Positions 20,450 to 32,859 of a stretch of DNA of 64,000 nucleotides are shown here, one piece after another. Both the position numbers and the translations under genes were made by a program. The stretch is from NCBI GenBank assembly GCA_036365455.1, contig JAWQUS010000030.1:6138001-6202000 (forward strand), given 5' to 3'. The stretch is from Macrosoma leucophasiata. Taxonomy: Eukaryota > Arthropoda > Insecta > Lepidoptera > Hedylidae. The notes under the pieces are model-generated. The model made no database searches. It was given only the letters and a program-made list of their open reading frames with translations, and was not told where the DNA came from. Numbering within the stretch: the stretch's first letter is position 1; each line of letters opens with the position of its first letter.

Positions 20450-20766
20450 AACTGCCTCAGTAGCCTGGTGGTAGCAGGCCACTATTACAACGCTGGAGGT
20501 CCTGGATTCGATTCACGGGTCGGGGGCTATCAGAGATAACGGCTTAAAATCCTTTATCTCTGGTTCTATTGGGATTATTCCATTTTCTGGAAGTTTCCCA
20601 ATACCTCGAAGTTTGGTAATGTGCCCGGAGATGGCAACAGGCTCGCCACCTGTTACATGGGCCAAAAAACGTAACCGGCGAATCGTGGGTGTTTGCATGT
20701 ATGCTTGAATGCATGCATTTACCTCTGCCTCCCCCTTCGGGGATTACAGGCGTGAAGTTACGTAAT
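20450..20766 (+). mobile_element. tRNA-derived SINE-1, complete copy
   Basis: A box GTAGCCTGGTGGTAG and B box GGATTCGATTCACGG (one B-box change from consensus), then the same body as 7427-7740 to GAAGTTACGT. Only a weak 6-bp duplication (ACGTAA) flanks it. Confidence 0.92.
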
Positions 20767-21464
20767 ACTTAAAGAGAAAATAATAATACGTGATAATGAT
20801 GCTATACCTACAAACATAAGTTATCAAGAAGCTTAACTGAAACTTTTGTTAAACATATTTATCACGGTTTTTAAATAATAAAGCAGCTATAAAATCTCGC
20901 GTTTTAATAAACATTATAAAATATCTCTTGACATATTCTGGACACAACAATTATTGTTGTACATTCCTGTAAAAGACAATCACAATATTGGAATTTTATG
21001 GCATCATCATCCCAAAATGGTAAGTAAGTATTCTCGAGGACGTAGATGATTGCATCTGAATTCCGAGCGTAGGAGGAAAGCTCATTAGTCTCACATAAAA
21101 ATGAATACGAAACAATGAACATGCGATTTAAAACCAATGAAATAATTGATAGTGTTATCAGACATCATCAGCCCGCCAATTCATTTGTTGAATGCTTATT
21201 TAACTTAGATGTAAGGTAAAGACACCTGAGCGACACCTTCAAATGATATTGTTTAATCTAAATAAATGATAATATTTAACTTTCCCCTTATTACATAAGC
21301 TTCCCCTCTTATGTTGCTATACCCTAACAGGGTGTCATTGTGCAATACCACCTATGTACCCATATGACATAACGCAATAAATAATTTGAATTTGAATTTG
21401 AATTTTAAATAAAAAAGTTGCCAATCTCGTGTGGAGCCATGCGCGATGCAGGATAAGGTAAAGT
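20767..21464. other. No feature recognised
   Basis: A+T-rich DNA without supported genes. Confidence 0.45.
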
Positions 21465-21755
21465 TTCTTTTTATGTGTTGAAGGTGGCAAACGAGCATGC
21501 AGTTTACATTGATGTTAAGTGATGACTGCAGCCTATAGATACCCACACTGTTATATTTATCAAGAGCTCAAAATGCAGATGAGTGGTCATCCCTGCGATA
21601 TAAGTCTAGTTGATACGGGGCTATACATTACCATCTAACCGGAACACGATATAGTGCTGAACACCACCATTTGGTGGTAAATAGATTAGGTAATGCGGTG
21701 GTGCCTACGCCCTCGAATCCCTACACTGAAAGGGAACTATCACCTAACACCAGTA
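21465..21755 (-). repeat. Family A repeat, nearly full length
   Basis: 3' tail TTTTTATGTGTTGAAGGTGG through CCGGAACACGATATAGTGC to TCACCTAACACCAGTA; the 5' terminal block is diverged. Confidence 0.85.
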
Positions 21756-21887
21756 AATGTTAAAACGTTATGTACCTATGTTGTGAAAAACAAAGCAGCA
21801 CTTTAAACTATTTCAATATTATTACAGGGTTGATTGGATTTAATAATAATAATAAGCCACAACCAAGTCGCCAGGATTATCCATCAG

Positions 21888-22351
21888 CAACTTGCCTTGC
21901 GATACAGTCTGGTGGACGTGGAGGTGCCATAGTACAGGTATGTGCCCGACCCATTTCTGGAAAACTACCATACCACAATGTATAGGGACCGGTCTATCAT
22001 CACTGACAGGACTATTGTAGCCAATAAGCCTGACATAGTGGTGATAGATCGCTCGGAGCGCCGCGCAGTGATTATCGATATCACCGTCCCTCATGATGAT
22101 AATCTCGTGAAGGCCGAGAAAGACAAGGAACTTAAATATCTTGATCCGGCTCACGGGATTGTCGCCATGTGGGACGTGGATTCGGCCATCATTGTGCCGA
22201 TAGTCGTAACGCTCTTATAGCAAAGAGCCTCGACCAACACCTCAAGAGGCTCAAGCTAGGAAGTTGGGTCAAGGGTCTGATGCAGAAGGCGGTACTCCTC
22301 GGCACGGCACGTATAGTGAGGAGGTTCCTGTCTCTGTGACTCTAACCATCG
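21888..22351 (+). pseudogene. C-terminus of an R2/R4-type LINE (restriction-like endonuclease)
   Basis: Reading across one frame change it encodes LALRYSLVDVEVP, a stop, then YRYVPDPFLENYHTTMYRDR, NKPDIVVIDRSERRAVIID, ITVPHDDNLVKAEKDKELKY, and after a +1 shift near 22190 LIAKSLDQHLKRLKLGSWVK and RIVRRFLSL-stop (22349-22351). The pattern PD-x(n)-D-x(n)-K..KY is that of the PD-(D/E)XK restriction-like endonuclease at the C-terminus of R2/R4/Dong/NeSL-type LINEs, which cuts target DNA. The reverse transcriptase part is absent. With an in-frame stop and a frameshift it is a dead 5'-truncated copy. The clade assignment is by motif memory; the domain is clearer than the clade. Confidence 0.65.
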
Positions 22352-22359
22352 ACGGCTTG

Positions 22360-22924
22360 GACCCTGTTCCCGCTGCCGGTGGCACATTATTTTTTAATTT
22401 TAGTAGAGTAGATCGCTTACGGTCTACACGCGCGCTTCAATTGGATTTACTTTCGTTTAATCCATCAGTGTATAAGGCTCGTTCATTGTTAACGAAATTA
22501 TTCAAAATTCTTCTTTGAATATAATTTCAACATTATTAACTTTGGATTCATTGTTTACAAGAGCAAGTATTAAAATATTTAAGCTTTGCCCTTTTCCTGT
22601 ATAAAATATGCAAAAGGCAACGAACTGAAGTGCCAGACTTGGCAGAACATCGGGTGCTATACTTGTCGAACGTTTGGCATGCTGCCAGACGGAGTGGGAT
22701 CCAGCTCAAGCAGATTGGCAGTCGAGCATACTTTATGGTCGTATGTCTATGTTAAATGTTCGTATGTTTTTGTTTACCTAACTTGTAGTGGGAATTGTAA
22801 TCAAAAAGCTAGAAATAATAGAAAAAAAAAGATCAGGACGAATTGAGAATCTCCTCCTTTTATCGAAGTCGGGTAAAAATACCTCGTTTTATGTAAGGAA
22901 GGTAGCAAACAATAATAACTATCA
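22360..22924. other. No feature recognised
   Basis: Possible residual 3' UTR of the preceding LINE, then unassigned A+T-rich sequence. Confidence 0.4.
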
Positions 22925-23020
22925 CAGAGACAGAACACCTAAGGTCTCAAAGGTACCCATCTGCATTTTGACCTGTGGTTTTTGTGTAGATGTCTATAGA
23001 CTGCAGTCATCACTTAGCCG
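22925..23020 (+). repeat. Family A repeat, 3' fragment
   Basis: CATCTGCATTTTGACCTGTG to ACTGCAGTCATCACTTAG, then abruptly (GACA)n simple sequence (23021-23042) of the kind found in lepidopteran Helitrons. Confidence 0.8.
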
Positions 23021-23137
23021 AGACAGACAGACAGACAGACGGACATGGCGAAACTATGTAAAAGGGTTCCTTAAAAATGCCTAAAAATGGAATATCAAAG
23101 ACAGACTATAATTTAATATAAAGTTAATTTAATAAAA

Positions 23138-23285
23138 AGTACAGTATCCAACAAGAAATATTGCACATTAGGAAGGAGACTCGACTTATTTCGGGTCTGT
23201 AGAGCGTTATCTCTTTCGCGCCTTACCTATGTCCTATGTGACGTTTGTCCGCCATTTTGATCCATTCAGCCATTTCCATCAATCA
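23138..23285 (+). repeat. Family G repeat
   Basis: Starts ACAGTATCCAACAAGAAATA, contains AGGAAGGAGACTCGACTTAT and GGGTCTGTAGAGCGTTATC, and ends near CATTTTGATCC. Inverted copy at 62030-62222. Confidence 0.75.
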
Positions 23286-24929
23286 ATACCTATTAGTTAT
23301 AATAAAATAAAGTCTACAACAATGTTTTAGCTTGTGTGAATGAAATAATTGATTGTTAATGGAAGTAGAATCAACGATATCATTCATTATTAATGATGAA
23401 AATTAATGATCCTAGACAAAGCACGGCATTATTAGATACATATTCTCTGGCTCGGCACACGTTAATAATAAAGTGTTTATTGCTCATGAGCGGTTATAAA
23501 TCATTAAATCTGATAACAGTTTGTGTCGTATATTATGTTATCTATAACTATTAAAATTTATATGAGTTTTATTTGGAAAATTGAGTTAAATAAATCATAT
23601 TAAAAAGTTAGGGAGAGACATCAAGAGAGACAAGGCATGCTCTTTAAGAGGCGGTTTGGTTTTCGATTTTTGGATAAAAAAAATAAAGTGCTAGAGCTAG
23701 GTAAAAGCGATTTTTCTTTATCTTTAGTACCTATTATCAAATAGTATACAATATCAGTGGCGTGTACATTGGTAGGGTTGGATTTGGGGTATTTATTTTC
23801 TTTAATTTAGAAATACATTTACTTTTTTTTTCAACCCTTTCGGATCCTAGTGCGTTCCCGAAGAGGCATATTTTTTTTGGTAATACACAACAAAGTTCTC
23901 GCGAGTGTATACGGGTAACTTTATTGTTTTTTTTTAATCTGGTTGCGCGTATTCCTTTTTTTTTTCTTTTTTCAGTTTATGTTTGATTACACTGTTACTT
24001 AATACATTTACTAAGAATGAATTAAACTTGAAAAATTTTGAATATTTAATATTTAAAATGTGATAAGTATTAATTTATTTTTTTGATGATGTGCTCAGGA
24101 GATCTGTACCTTCTTATCTAGGTATATGCAATGCACACCACAGACATATAAACAAAAGATAATATGTAGAAACTAGGCAGATGCATTCATATTCCCATAT
24201 TATTATAAAGTAGAGAAAGGGCCTTCAAATTACTTAAAATGTTTCAAAACTCTAGGTTGTTAGGTAGGTACTGGAAATGTTCAATCGAAAAACCTTGCCA
24301 GACCTACTTACACTATAAAAGGTCGGGCTTCATTCTGTGTTTACAAATATTCGATTCCAAGATTTAAAATACAAATAACTCAGGCCATAGGTACCATAAT
24401 CACCAGCCCATTTCAATCAAGGACAAAAATTAAAAATCAGAAAAACTGCTGGCGCCAGTAGCCTTTTAAATTAAAACTAAAATAACAGGTGATCATTAAA
24501 ATTGCATACCAGATATGAACCGTGCAGATTTATGAAATGTCATTGAAGGACGGTGACCGCGTCCTTTGCAACCTTGGAGATTGGATGCGTAACGACTTGA
24601 TGATTAATTACTTTGTATTGCCAGCCGCCTACAGTATTTGAATTATGCACCCGTACCATGAGTTTACGCTACTGACCGTGATTAACACGTACCTATGATG
24701 TACCTATGAGTACCGGGATGTTATCACTGATGGTAAGAGATACATATTCTCTGCCCAGTGTCTAAGCTCGAGGGCGTAGGCATCTTCGCATTACCCAATC
24801 AATTTGCCGCCACGATTGTATTCTGATTGGGTGGAGTACCACTTAATCGTGTGAGTGAATTCTTTATAGTAGAACCAATGATGTCAATAATAAAATTATA
24901 AATGATAAAATAGATACTGATCCTAGATG
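23286..24929. other. No gene supported
   Basis: A+T-rich with T-runs (23820-23970). ATCAGTGGCGTGTACATTGG near 23754 resembles a hAT-type terminus but no partner was found. Confidence 0.4.
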
Positions 24930-25065
24930 TAGGATACCTTTGATAGCGTTCCACCCAGGGGTTTTTAGTGGGTAGACGGATGTCCTTTCCTTGATTCCCA
25001 CATAACCCACTCCCTTAAGGGTGGGTATGCGTAATGCATTTAGCCCTGGTAAAAAAAAGGATACC
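24930..25065 (-). mobile_element. SINE-c-related body fragment
   Basis: CCCACATAACCCACTCCC, GGGTGGGTATGCGTAATGCA and CCCTGGTAAAAAAAAGGAT match the body of SINE-c at 13780-13870; the tRNA-like head is missing. Confidence 0.65.
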
Positions 25066-26520
25066 TTTGATGGCTTTGATTCATTATTATAAGTAGAGGT
25101 AAAACAACTCGGGGATAGCAATGCAACTGCATTTTACCGATTTAATTTTTTCGTATTTGTGATGGAATAGCTATTCATGAGGATATAATAGCACGGTAGT
25201 GTTGTATTAATAACAACAAAGGAAAGATCAAATGCAGCTGTATTATTTGGTACCATTATTGATCTGCACTCTGAGGGTGTAAAAGCTATAGGTAGTTTTC
25301 TCGAGTTTCCGAATTTCGGAAGACACGTAAGCCGTTGGATACTTTTATCGCTTAATTAAGACTTCTAGGTTGCATAATTATGGTGGCTTACACGATTAGG
25401 AAATGAGCTACTGTATCCTTACAAATCAGTTCTTTCATAATAATGTGCGAAGAATGTTTGCAGTGCTGAGACCAGTCATCAGCATAGCAGGTCTTTCTGT
25501 GCTCGCAGGGGTTCTACCGGCAGAACTGGTGGTATTTCGAGCGGAATGAATTCGGCCGAATCGTAGTTAGCTTGTAGACACGCAGCATAGCCATTGTAAT
25601 ACCCAAAATTCATTTAAATGATATCTTTGATCATTATCCGATGATGAATATTGCACGAAGATGGTAGCCAGTTGAAAATATCAGTAATCGGGCCAGTCTA
25701 TTTGAACCGGTTGTGCAAGAACGTACAACATTATGGAGGCTGTTTAATTGAATGGCTGAATTAAATTAGTAGTGAATCGAGTCTTTATCAAAACTAGCGC
25801 CGAACCGAAGTCCTCTATGTGTTTCGTTGTAACACGCTCCGTGTCTTACATTGCGCATTTCTGCAAAAAGGCACAGATAAAGTTGCTTTTACTGATTGTT
25901 CAAAGGACTTATAGTTATTTTTAAAACTTTAATAGTCAGAGCACTCAAGTAGTCTCAACGCATGTAAGCGTTGTGTGTTGCAAATTGTGACGTCGTACTT
26001 AACACCTCTATGTCCATGTTCCAAATGAACATGGACATACATAGACACATATTACATAGAGGATATATTAGTCGTACCGGTTTCTATTAACTTAAGCGTC
26101 CAATGGAAATTGTGAGTAGAAAATCATATAGAAGTAGATAGATTTGGCAATGCGGTAGCACCTACGAATGCCGCTCTTTCCGTACTGTAGATCGACAATT
26201 GTTTTACGCAATTGCTATCGACTACTGTAAATGAGTTCGCATAGTAGAGGTTTTGAATTCATTTAGTGGATTTCGTCCCACGAGGATCGTTGACCTACCC
26301 GGTTCCATTGTTTTAGGCACCGTTGGGATTAGCCTATCCAGACAAAGAGAAATAATGTATTGTAGGCTACACCGGTATAATACCTTTTTCACGCAAATAA
26401 ACGTTAATTAGACAATTATAATTTATTCCCCATTTGCTGTTAACAGTTTCGAAAGGTGAGAAAGTAAACGGTTAAATAAAATGAAAATTATTTGCCCGTA
26501 TTTCTGAGTCCATGGTGACA
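25066..26520. other. No gene supported; one palindrome
   Basis: Unassigned. A perfect 13-bp hairpin lies at 26009-26021/26027-26039 (TATGTCCATGTTC and complement), itself inside a wider imperfect one (CCTCTATGT at 26006, ACATAGAGG at 26053). Confidence 0.5.
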
Positions 26521-26763
26521 ATGATGGATTCATTGATGTTAAGTTACGACTGCAGCCTATAGAGACCGATGCAAAGACCAGAGGTTAAAATGCAGATACG
26601 TTGTCACCTCTGAGACTTTAGTAGTTATGTCTCTGTGATAACAGGATAGTTATTACAGGGAAATATATTACCATCTCACCGAAACACACTAGCAGCAGAT
26701 ATATTAGGTAATGTGATGGTGCCTACGCCCTCGAGTTCCTAGACTGGAACTCTACCACCAGTA
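26521..26763 (-). repeat. Family A repeat
   Basis: From GATGTTAAGTTACGACTGC to GACTGGAACTCTACCACCAG; the middle is diverged. Confidence 0.82.
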
Positions 26764-27084
26764 ATAATTAATTGCTGAAGTTTTTTGACTAACATGTACA
26801 CGGACGTTCGTTGAAGTAAAATCGTATACGAATCATAATAACGTCGACTAATTAATAGGTGTTTACAAGCTGACATGAAAGCAGAACGGCCGGCTCGGCG
26901 ACACAAAGGAAAGGATGTAACAGTATACTCACAAAATACTTACACAATCTAATACACTCCATTCTTCCGTGTACGGATGGCTGGTTGAGAGTTCGCATGG
27001 TTATTACTTATTACTACCTACCTCGTATTACGTTTTTAAGAAAATAAACATGCGACTCATTGCTAAATAGTTTTTTTTATCTTT

Positions 27085-27205
27085 TTTTTTATGTTATATG
27101 GTTGACAGACAAGCAACCGGCCCCCTGATGGAAAGTCACCATCGCCTATGAACATTTGCAACACCAGGAGAGTTGCCAACGCGCTGCCAAGACCTCTATA
27201 TTGTA
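27085..27205 (-). mobile_element. CR1-like LINE 3' end fragment
   Basis: TTTTTTATGTTATATGGTTG, GACAAGCAACCGGCC..CTGATGG and AACACCAGGAGAGTTGCC match the very common lepidopteran CR1-type 3' end (read on the minus strand, ending ..CATAAAA). Its layout parallels family A, which suggests a related tail. Confidence 0.6.
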
Positions 27206-27919
27206 GCACTGAGGGAACACCTCAGAGGGAATATCCACAATTTACGCATTCTGTTCAGAAAAGAACGTGAACATTGCACCGTTGAGCACTGCCAAGTGTC
27301 CAGTCGGTGAGGGTGGAACTTCTCTCTTCGGCGAGTAGTGTGTCGTAAGAAGTTAGCCTATCAGTTAGCCTTAGCCTTATTGTTACCAAAGACACAATCA
27401 ACGCCGAAAAGCTAGTTTAACAAGGTGGTACCTACGTAGCTTTCGCTTCATTGGATTGAGGAATACTTAGGATGCTATTACAATTTCCAACTTCTCTTAG
27501 ATCGATTCCATTTTCCAATCGTAGTCATATGCTTTCCACCTCATTTCTAACACATTCCACCGAAACATAAACTACGCACAACACTGTTGTGAGCATTTTT
27601 GGGCATTGCTTTTGTCCAAAAGTGGATGTATTTCGGTTCAAACGAAGTGATGAATATGAAGAAAGGTTAATGGAACAAAACTAAAGTGTTCCGTTTCGTT
27701 AGAAAGAATTAGCAACAACGATATACACTGTAAAGTAATTGCAAGCTGAATCGTGAATAAGATAAACGAACCTTTAACGAAAACTTTCTTGTGACAAAAG
27801 ATAGTATCTCGCGCCGTTTCACTCCAAAGCGCAAAGGCTATCAGAATAAAATTTTATTATGATGTACCTATTCATTTATACGCTTTCATTAATGTTAATA
27901 TGGTCAAGAATCAAGAAGT
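27206..27919. other. No feature recognised
   Basis: Possible further decayed CR1 3' UTR to about 27370, then unassigned. Confidence 0.35.
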
Positions 27920-28188
27920 TACTGGTGGTAGAGTTCCAGAGACGGAGCTCGCGGACATAGGCACCACCGTATTACCTAATCTCTTTGCCGCTAAATGGTA
28001 GTGTTCAGCGGTATCGTGTTCCGGTTAGGTGGTAATGTAATTGTAATTTCCGACACAGAGACATAACACCTGTCTCAGGAGTGGCAACGCATCTATTTTG
28101 AAGTCTCTGGTTATATGAAGATGTTTACAGGCTATAGTATTAATTACAATCAATGTAAACTTTATGATTGTTTGCCACTATATAGCAA
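27920..28188 (+). repeat. Family A repeat, full length
   Basis: ACTGGTGGTAGAGTTCCAGA through ATTGTTTGCCACTATATAGC; all family A blocks are present in order. Confidence 0.9.
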
Positions 28189-29010
28189 AAGTAGTTATGC
28201 CAATGCATAACTGGACTAGAACATGGACGGGATGACGATGACATCACGGCGATGATTTAATAATCTTTCGGCTGATAATAAACGAATATAAACGTTGTTC
28301 ATATAATCGTAGAGTCGTACAATGAGCACTTTAAGTCCTGGGAAACTAAAAAGGAAGTTTGAAACTCGTGTACCAAGTGGCAAATTGTCCAAGATAGGTA
28401 CCATTGAACTTTGAAAACACGAAAGTGTCACAAGAATTGCGTGTAATAACTCAAATTATTGAGTCCAAAAACATTAATACAAGAACGGCAGTTTCTCGAA
28501 CGGTAACTACTGGAAATGGTTGTAAGTAATTGCGTCAAAATATATATGATGAGGCTGAGCTGATGATGAGGTTTTGCTGAGAAAAATTGTACAGTACCTA
28601 CATAAAGATAGTTTTTGTTGGTATCGTGCATTATACTGGTGGATAAAAACTATGTGAGCTATGAAACAGCAAAAACGTTAGCTGATGAATTTCTGTAGTT
28701 TGTACGGCAATTGTTTTCCTCATTTTCAATGTTTTACAGGAAGTTAACTACGGTTTACCTAATCTCACTATGCTCTGGATGTCCTTTTTCCTGTTATGAT
28801 TACTTACTAACATACCTACTTATAAATAAACGATAACTTAATGTGTTATAATTCAAGCTGCATGTGTTAGTGATGTTTCGGTATTAGATATGGGGTCAAC
28901 AGCCAGCATTTCATTTGTTTTAAACCTACATAATATCAATATTGAACATTATGGATAACATTTTTATGCTTAGTTTTATTGTTGTTCGTGTTCGGTTAAA
29001 CACGGGTTTC
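28189..29010. other. No feature recognised
   Basis: No gene; minus-strand short frames at 28216-28631 carry no domain. Confidence 0.4.
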
Positions 29011-29150
29011 AGTGGCATAGCTAGATGGACAAGGGCCCTGGTGCATCGGGAAAGAATCGGGCTCTCATCCCCTCTTTCCGCCTGAGTTTAGGGGATACCG
29101 GAGCTCCTGGTGCATTGCACCACCTAGCGCTACGATAGCTACGCCACTAG
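29011..29150. mobile_element. Short hAT-like MITE
   Basis: Ends CAGTGGCATAGCTAGAT and the near complement CGATAGCTACGCCACTAG; the interior has partly inverted GGTGCATCGGG / GGTGCATTGCACC. No clean 8-bp TSD, so moderate confidence. Confidence 0.6.
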
Positions 29151-29237
29151 GATCAGCTATCGTAATAATCTAAAATAAATTTTATAATTCTCATTGAGAA
29201 TTACAAAATGAAGGATTTAGGTGTATGTTGTTAATTT

Positions 29238-29770
29238 TTGTGTCTATTATACAAATCTATTTACCTATTTTATGTAAAGATGATGGCAAACATGCATTTA
29301 GCCACTTTATTTTTTTCTCGCATCCCTCGAGATGGAGGGAACCATGTTATGGGCGTTTGCTCCCTGACTGGGGTTCTCCACGCCAACCGTGAATATGATA
29401 GGGTCCTTGGATATATATCATTCTTCGCATGTAGTTTATTTCGGTTGGGTGGCGGCCCTCTTGCGTGGACCGCAGTGATTCATGGTGTTTACTTAGTTAT
29501 CGGTAACTACGTAAACACCATTGACGTGGTCAACCCGTGGTCAACCCAGCCAGGTGAGACCCGTTCGGGAGGCCCAGCTCAAGCGACCAGCTGCTACAGC
29601 GGCGACTCAAGCCACCAAATCTAGGGTGTTACATCACATACATGGTAGGGGTCCAGGCGGCCACATGTTACTACTTCACCTAAGCGTCGTCGTGGAGCTC
29701 TCGCGTACGGCTTTCTGGCCGCGCGTGCAAGGTGATGTTCTTTTTGTATGTCAATTTATGACATAATAAA
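29238..29770 (+). other. Unrecognised G+C-richer block with a 128-codon frame
   Basis: The frame 29238-29624 is open with a central segment (HVMGVCSLTGVLHANREYDR ... LFRLGGGPLAWTAVIHG) whose codons are more G+C-rich than the flanks. I do not recognise the protein. The block ends near AATAAAAACCGCCTTCGG. It may be an old retroposon or the end of a LINE; the first ~20 residues are A+T-coded and the start is doubtful. No neighbouring frame supports a host gene. Confidence 0.25.
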
Positions 29771-30045
29771 AACCGCCTTCGGTTTACTGAAACGTGTGTT
29801 GTTAGTGAACATACCAAGAAATATACCTATACTCGTATACGTATATAAAAAGGATTGAGAAAAGGATAGTCTGTAACCGTCCCTGATTGCTATATAATCT
29901 TTATGAGAACATCAACCTTTGGATAACTTGTTACTCAGAATAAGAAATCATCAGTGAACACGACGTATCAGACATTCTCTAAAACAAATGAGTATAAAAT
30001 GTAATTCAAGTGCTCATCTCAATTCTTGGAACATTACCGTACGTA

Positions 30046-30649
30046 CTAGTGATGTGCCAGATCGTTAAAAACGGTAGATTCGCGGATACGGATCCGAATT
30101 CCGGGGTCACCAGTTTCCCACAAATAAGGTGAATCTAAGAAAATAGCTCTAGTTGTATTTATTGTAACCCTATAAACCTTTTTTGTGAAAGAAAATAAAT
30201 GAATTTATATATTATTTATTTAATTCGAATATTTGGTGTTAAAAACCGCTGATAAGGATATTGACAATCTTGTATAATCGTGGTCTTATTCTGACAATTT
30301 ATCAAATTATGAAAATATTTTAAGACCAACGTTTTCTATTTTATAAAAATCATAACATTAGTGTTACAAACATTTTTGATTGATCTCATTAACAAGATTG
30401 TTGATACAGTAGATACCTTTGCTACGATAAATGTGATATATAAGTGCTAAATATTTGACTTTAAGAAATAAATATTGTTTTGAAAAGTATTCTATAGTTT
30501 GCCTCTACCTAAACATTTATTTAAAGATTTTCATCTATGTATTGAAATGTACTAAGATAAAAGATCCGCCATAAATGTAACGGATACGGATTTTGATTTT
30601 TCTGCCCAAATCCGCGGATACGGATCTGGATATCTGGCTCATCACTAGT
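30046..30649. mobile_element. hAT-like MITE, ~600 bp
   Basis: Inverted ends CTAGTGATGTGCCAGAT and the near complement of ATCTGGCTCATCACTAG, followed by sub-terminal GCGGATACGGATCCG / CGGATACGGATCTGG. The core is A+T-rich with no transposase. The flanking 8-mers (gtacgtac, gtagtatg) match at 5 of 8 positions. Confidence 0.75.
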
Positions 30650-31959
30650 AGTATGGCATTATCTTCGAATAAAAATATTTACGAGATAAATACTCGAGCT
30701 TCCCTCTCACTCTTCCTGTTCTTGTCGGACAAAGATGGTTTGTCAGACAATATTGAAAGAAACCAGAATCCTTTGGGGCCTTTTGGGTAAGGGTCAGTTT
30801 TTAGATGACTTTACGCTAATTTGTTTAAAGCTACAAGCTAATTTAGTTCGTAACTATATGTATATAAGGTGCATTAAATATTGTTACTAAATATCGGTAT
30901 AATCAATTCCCCGTCGATTCTTTGTCATTGAAAAATATGTTATGTGTTTCATAAATAAGGTTAAATGTTGAGTATTTAGTTTATTTAAGGTAAAGTACAT
31001 GTACTGCACGTACATGTACTTTTTGGTAAGCCACTGTAATATAATACCAACCGATTATGTTCGGGGTGATCAGACAAAATAAATATATCGGTATATGGTC
31101 GGGTCATTGTTTTGTTAGTTAAACGATGGTTCTAAAGATTCCAATGAATTCAGCAGTAGGTAATAGTGATGGTGAAACCCATGAATCACATTTTTAAAAC
31201 GACAATTCAGTCAATTCAATTCATTAATTCAATAATTTATTTGCATTCTGCAGTGGTAGTGTCGTTGGACAATAATTATATTAGTATCACATTACAGACC
31301 CATTTGGGCAAAGCAAAATTATATAATAATAAGAGAGGAGAGGTTGTTCATAGCAAAATTATTTTTATAAATTGGTAAATAGACAATTGGTTAGTCGGCT
31401 TCATATTTCTGTTATCCTGTTGTTTTGTAAGGGTAACGTGAAAGAGTAGGTACCTACTTACGTCATTTCTTCTTCTTAACGTACCACATGGCTTACCGTT
31501 TATAGCTTAAGAACGGAATATGGTATAAGTAGGTATATTATATATTAGGTCAAGACATTGCTTTAGTTTTTTCAACTAGGAAGTTTTTCTTCTACTAGGT
31601 TTTCTTAGTGAATTCGTATTGATAAATACAATAAAATACAGTTGCCGAGTCACTATAAGCAAATTAAATTCGTCCGGCATTAAAATTGCGCAAACGATTT
31701 CCAACAATAAATAGTTACGAGTTAACTTAAATACCTAAATTCTGATGCTCCTCCATACCTAATCGTATTGGGATACATTATTGATAGGAAGTGGTAAATA
31801 TGCCAACTCTTGAGAAATCTTCGTATGTGCGATGTTATTCGATTGACACGCCATCTACCGTATAAGACAAGCACCGTAAGGTTTTGTCTGTGTTCCACTA
31901 GTTGGCGCCTTAATGTAGTGGACGCTACATTACGATAAACAACCGATCTGCTCGGAATA
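30650..31959. other. No gene supported; one palindrome
   Basis: Perfect 13-bp hairpin AAAGTACATGTAC at 30992-31004/31010-31022, spacer TGCAC. Otherwise unassigned A+T-rich sequence. Confidence 0.45.
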
Positions 31960-32575
31960 AGCTTTCTAATGAGTACCGTATGGATGCGCAATATTGGAAT
32001 TAGAAGTTTCCACAGGCATGAGGCACCGAGGTGGCAAAGAAACATTTATCTCCGGCTCTATCAGAACTTTCCCGTGGAGGGGCAGAGGGATTCCATGAGA
32101 ACCTATCACTAATGAAGAGAGAAAAACATCAAATGTCCTAGAAAATGTACAGCTGCACTTCTATTGCCTTGCATACTGATTGGGTGTAAAGGTAAATATT
32201 GACATAATATTATAGTTATATCTTTGACTCCAGAAGCTTTGCATCTACAGCATCCGTTGAATATTTAGTCTAATAAGACAAAATATAGGGCAACGAATGC
32301 GGAACCCATACCGGATTTACAATCTCACGGGTAGCAACGTGGCAAGGAAACGTTTATCCGCAGGTAGAGCCTGCACTTTCTACCGCCAGGAATTCTATAA
32401 AAAACCACACAAAGAAAGAAAAAATTTAGAAGGTAAGCAAAGCCAAGAGCAAGCTTACTGTACAAGTTGGATATATTAGACAAAATGAAGCACCCTCTCT
32501 ATACGGGACCCATATCGGAATGAGAGTCCCACGGGCACCGACGTGGCGAGGAAACGTTTATCTCCGGCCTTCACG
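31960..32575. repeat. Three diverged direct copies of a ~70-bp block
   Basis: Blocks near 31979, 32297 and 32497 share the order GGAnT..ACGGGCACCGACGTGGC..GGAAACGTTTATCTCCGG. Spacing is irregular (~320 and ~200 bp) and divergence is high, so this is an old dispersed or tandem duplication. It matches no family elsewhere in the window. Confidence 0.55.
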
Positions 32576-32859
32576 CTTGGCGCGCGCTAATCTCACACAG
32601 CTTCCTGGTGTGATTCAATACTGATTTGTTTGGTTTTTGCTGCCACGCATTGTTGTTTCCGAACTGTTTTTACAGATATGAATACTTTTATAGGCTGCTG
32701 GTGTGAACATTGGGTGGACTGCGAGTTATTCTGTAGAACTGGCAGACTTAGGCAGTATCGCTTTAGCTGATTTTAATCTAAACTTATAATAAAACTGTAG
32801 AAGTGTAAATTCTGTACATTAAAAATATTGAAAAATAAATACATGGGGATGTTACTAGA

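Noticed and set aside
29238..29624. Host protein-coding gene
   Set aside because: 128 codons without a recognised domain; the beginning is A+T-coded, and there are no supporting exons. Kept only as an unrecognised block.
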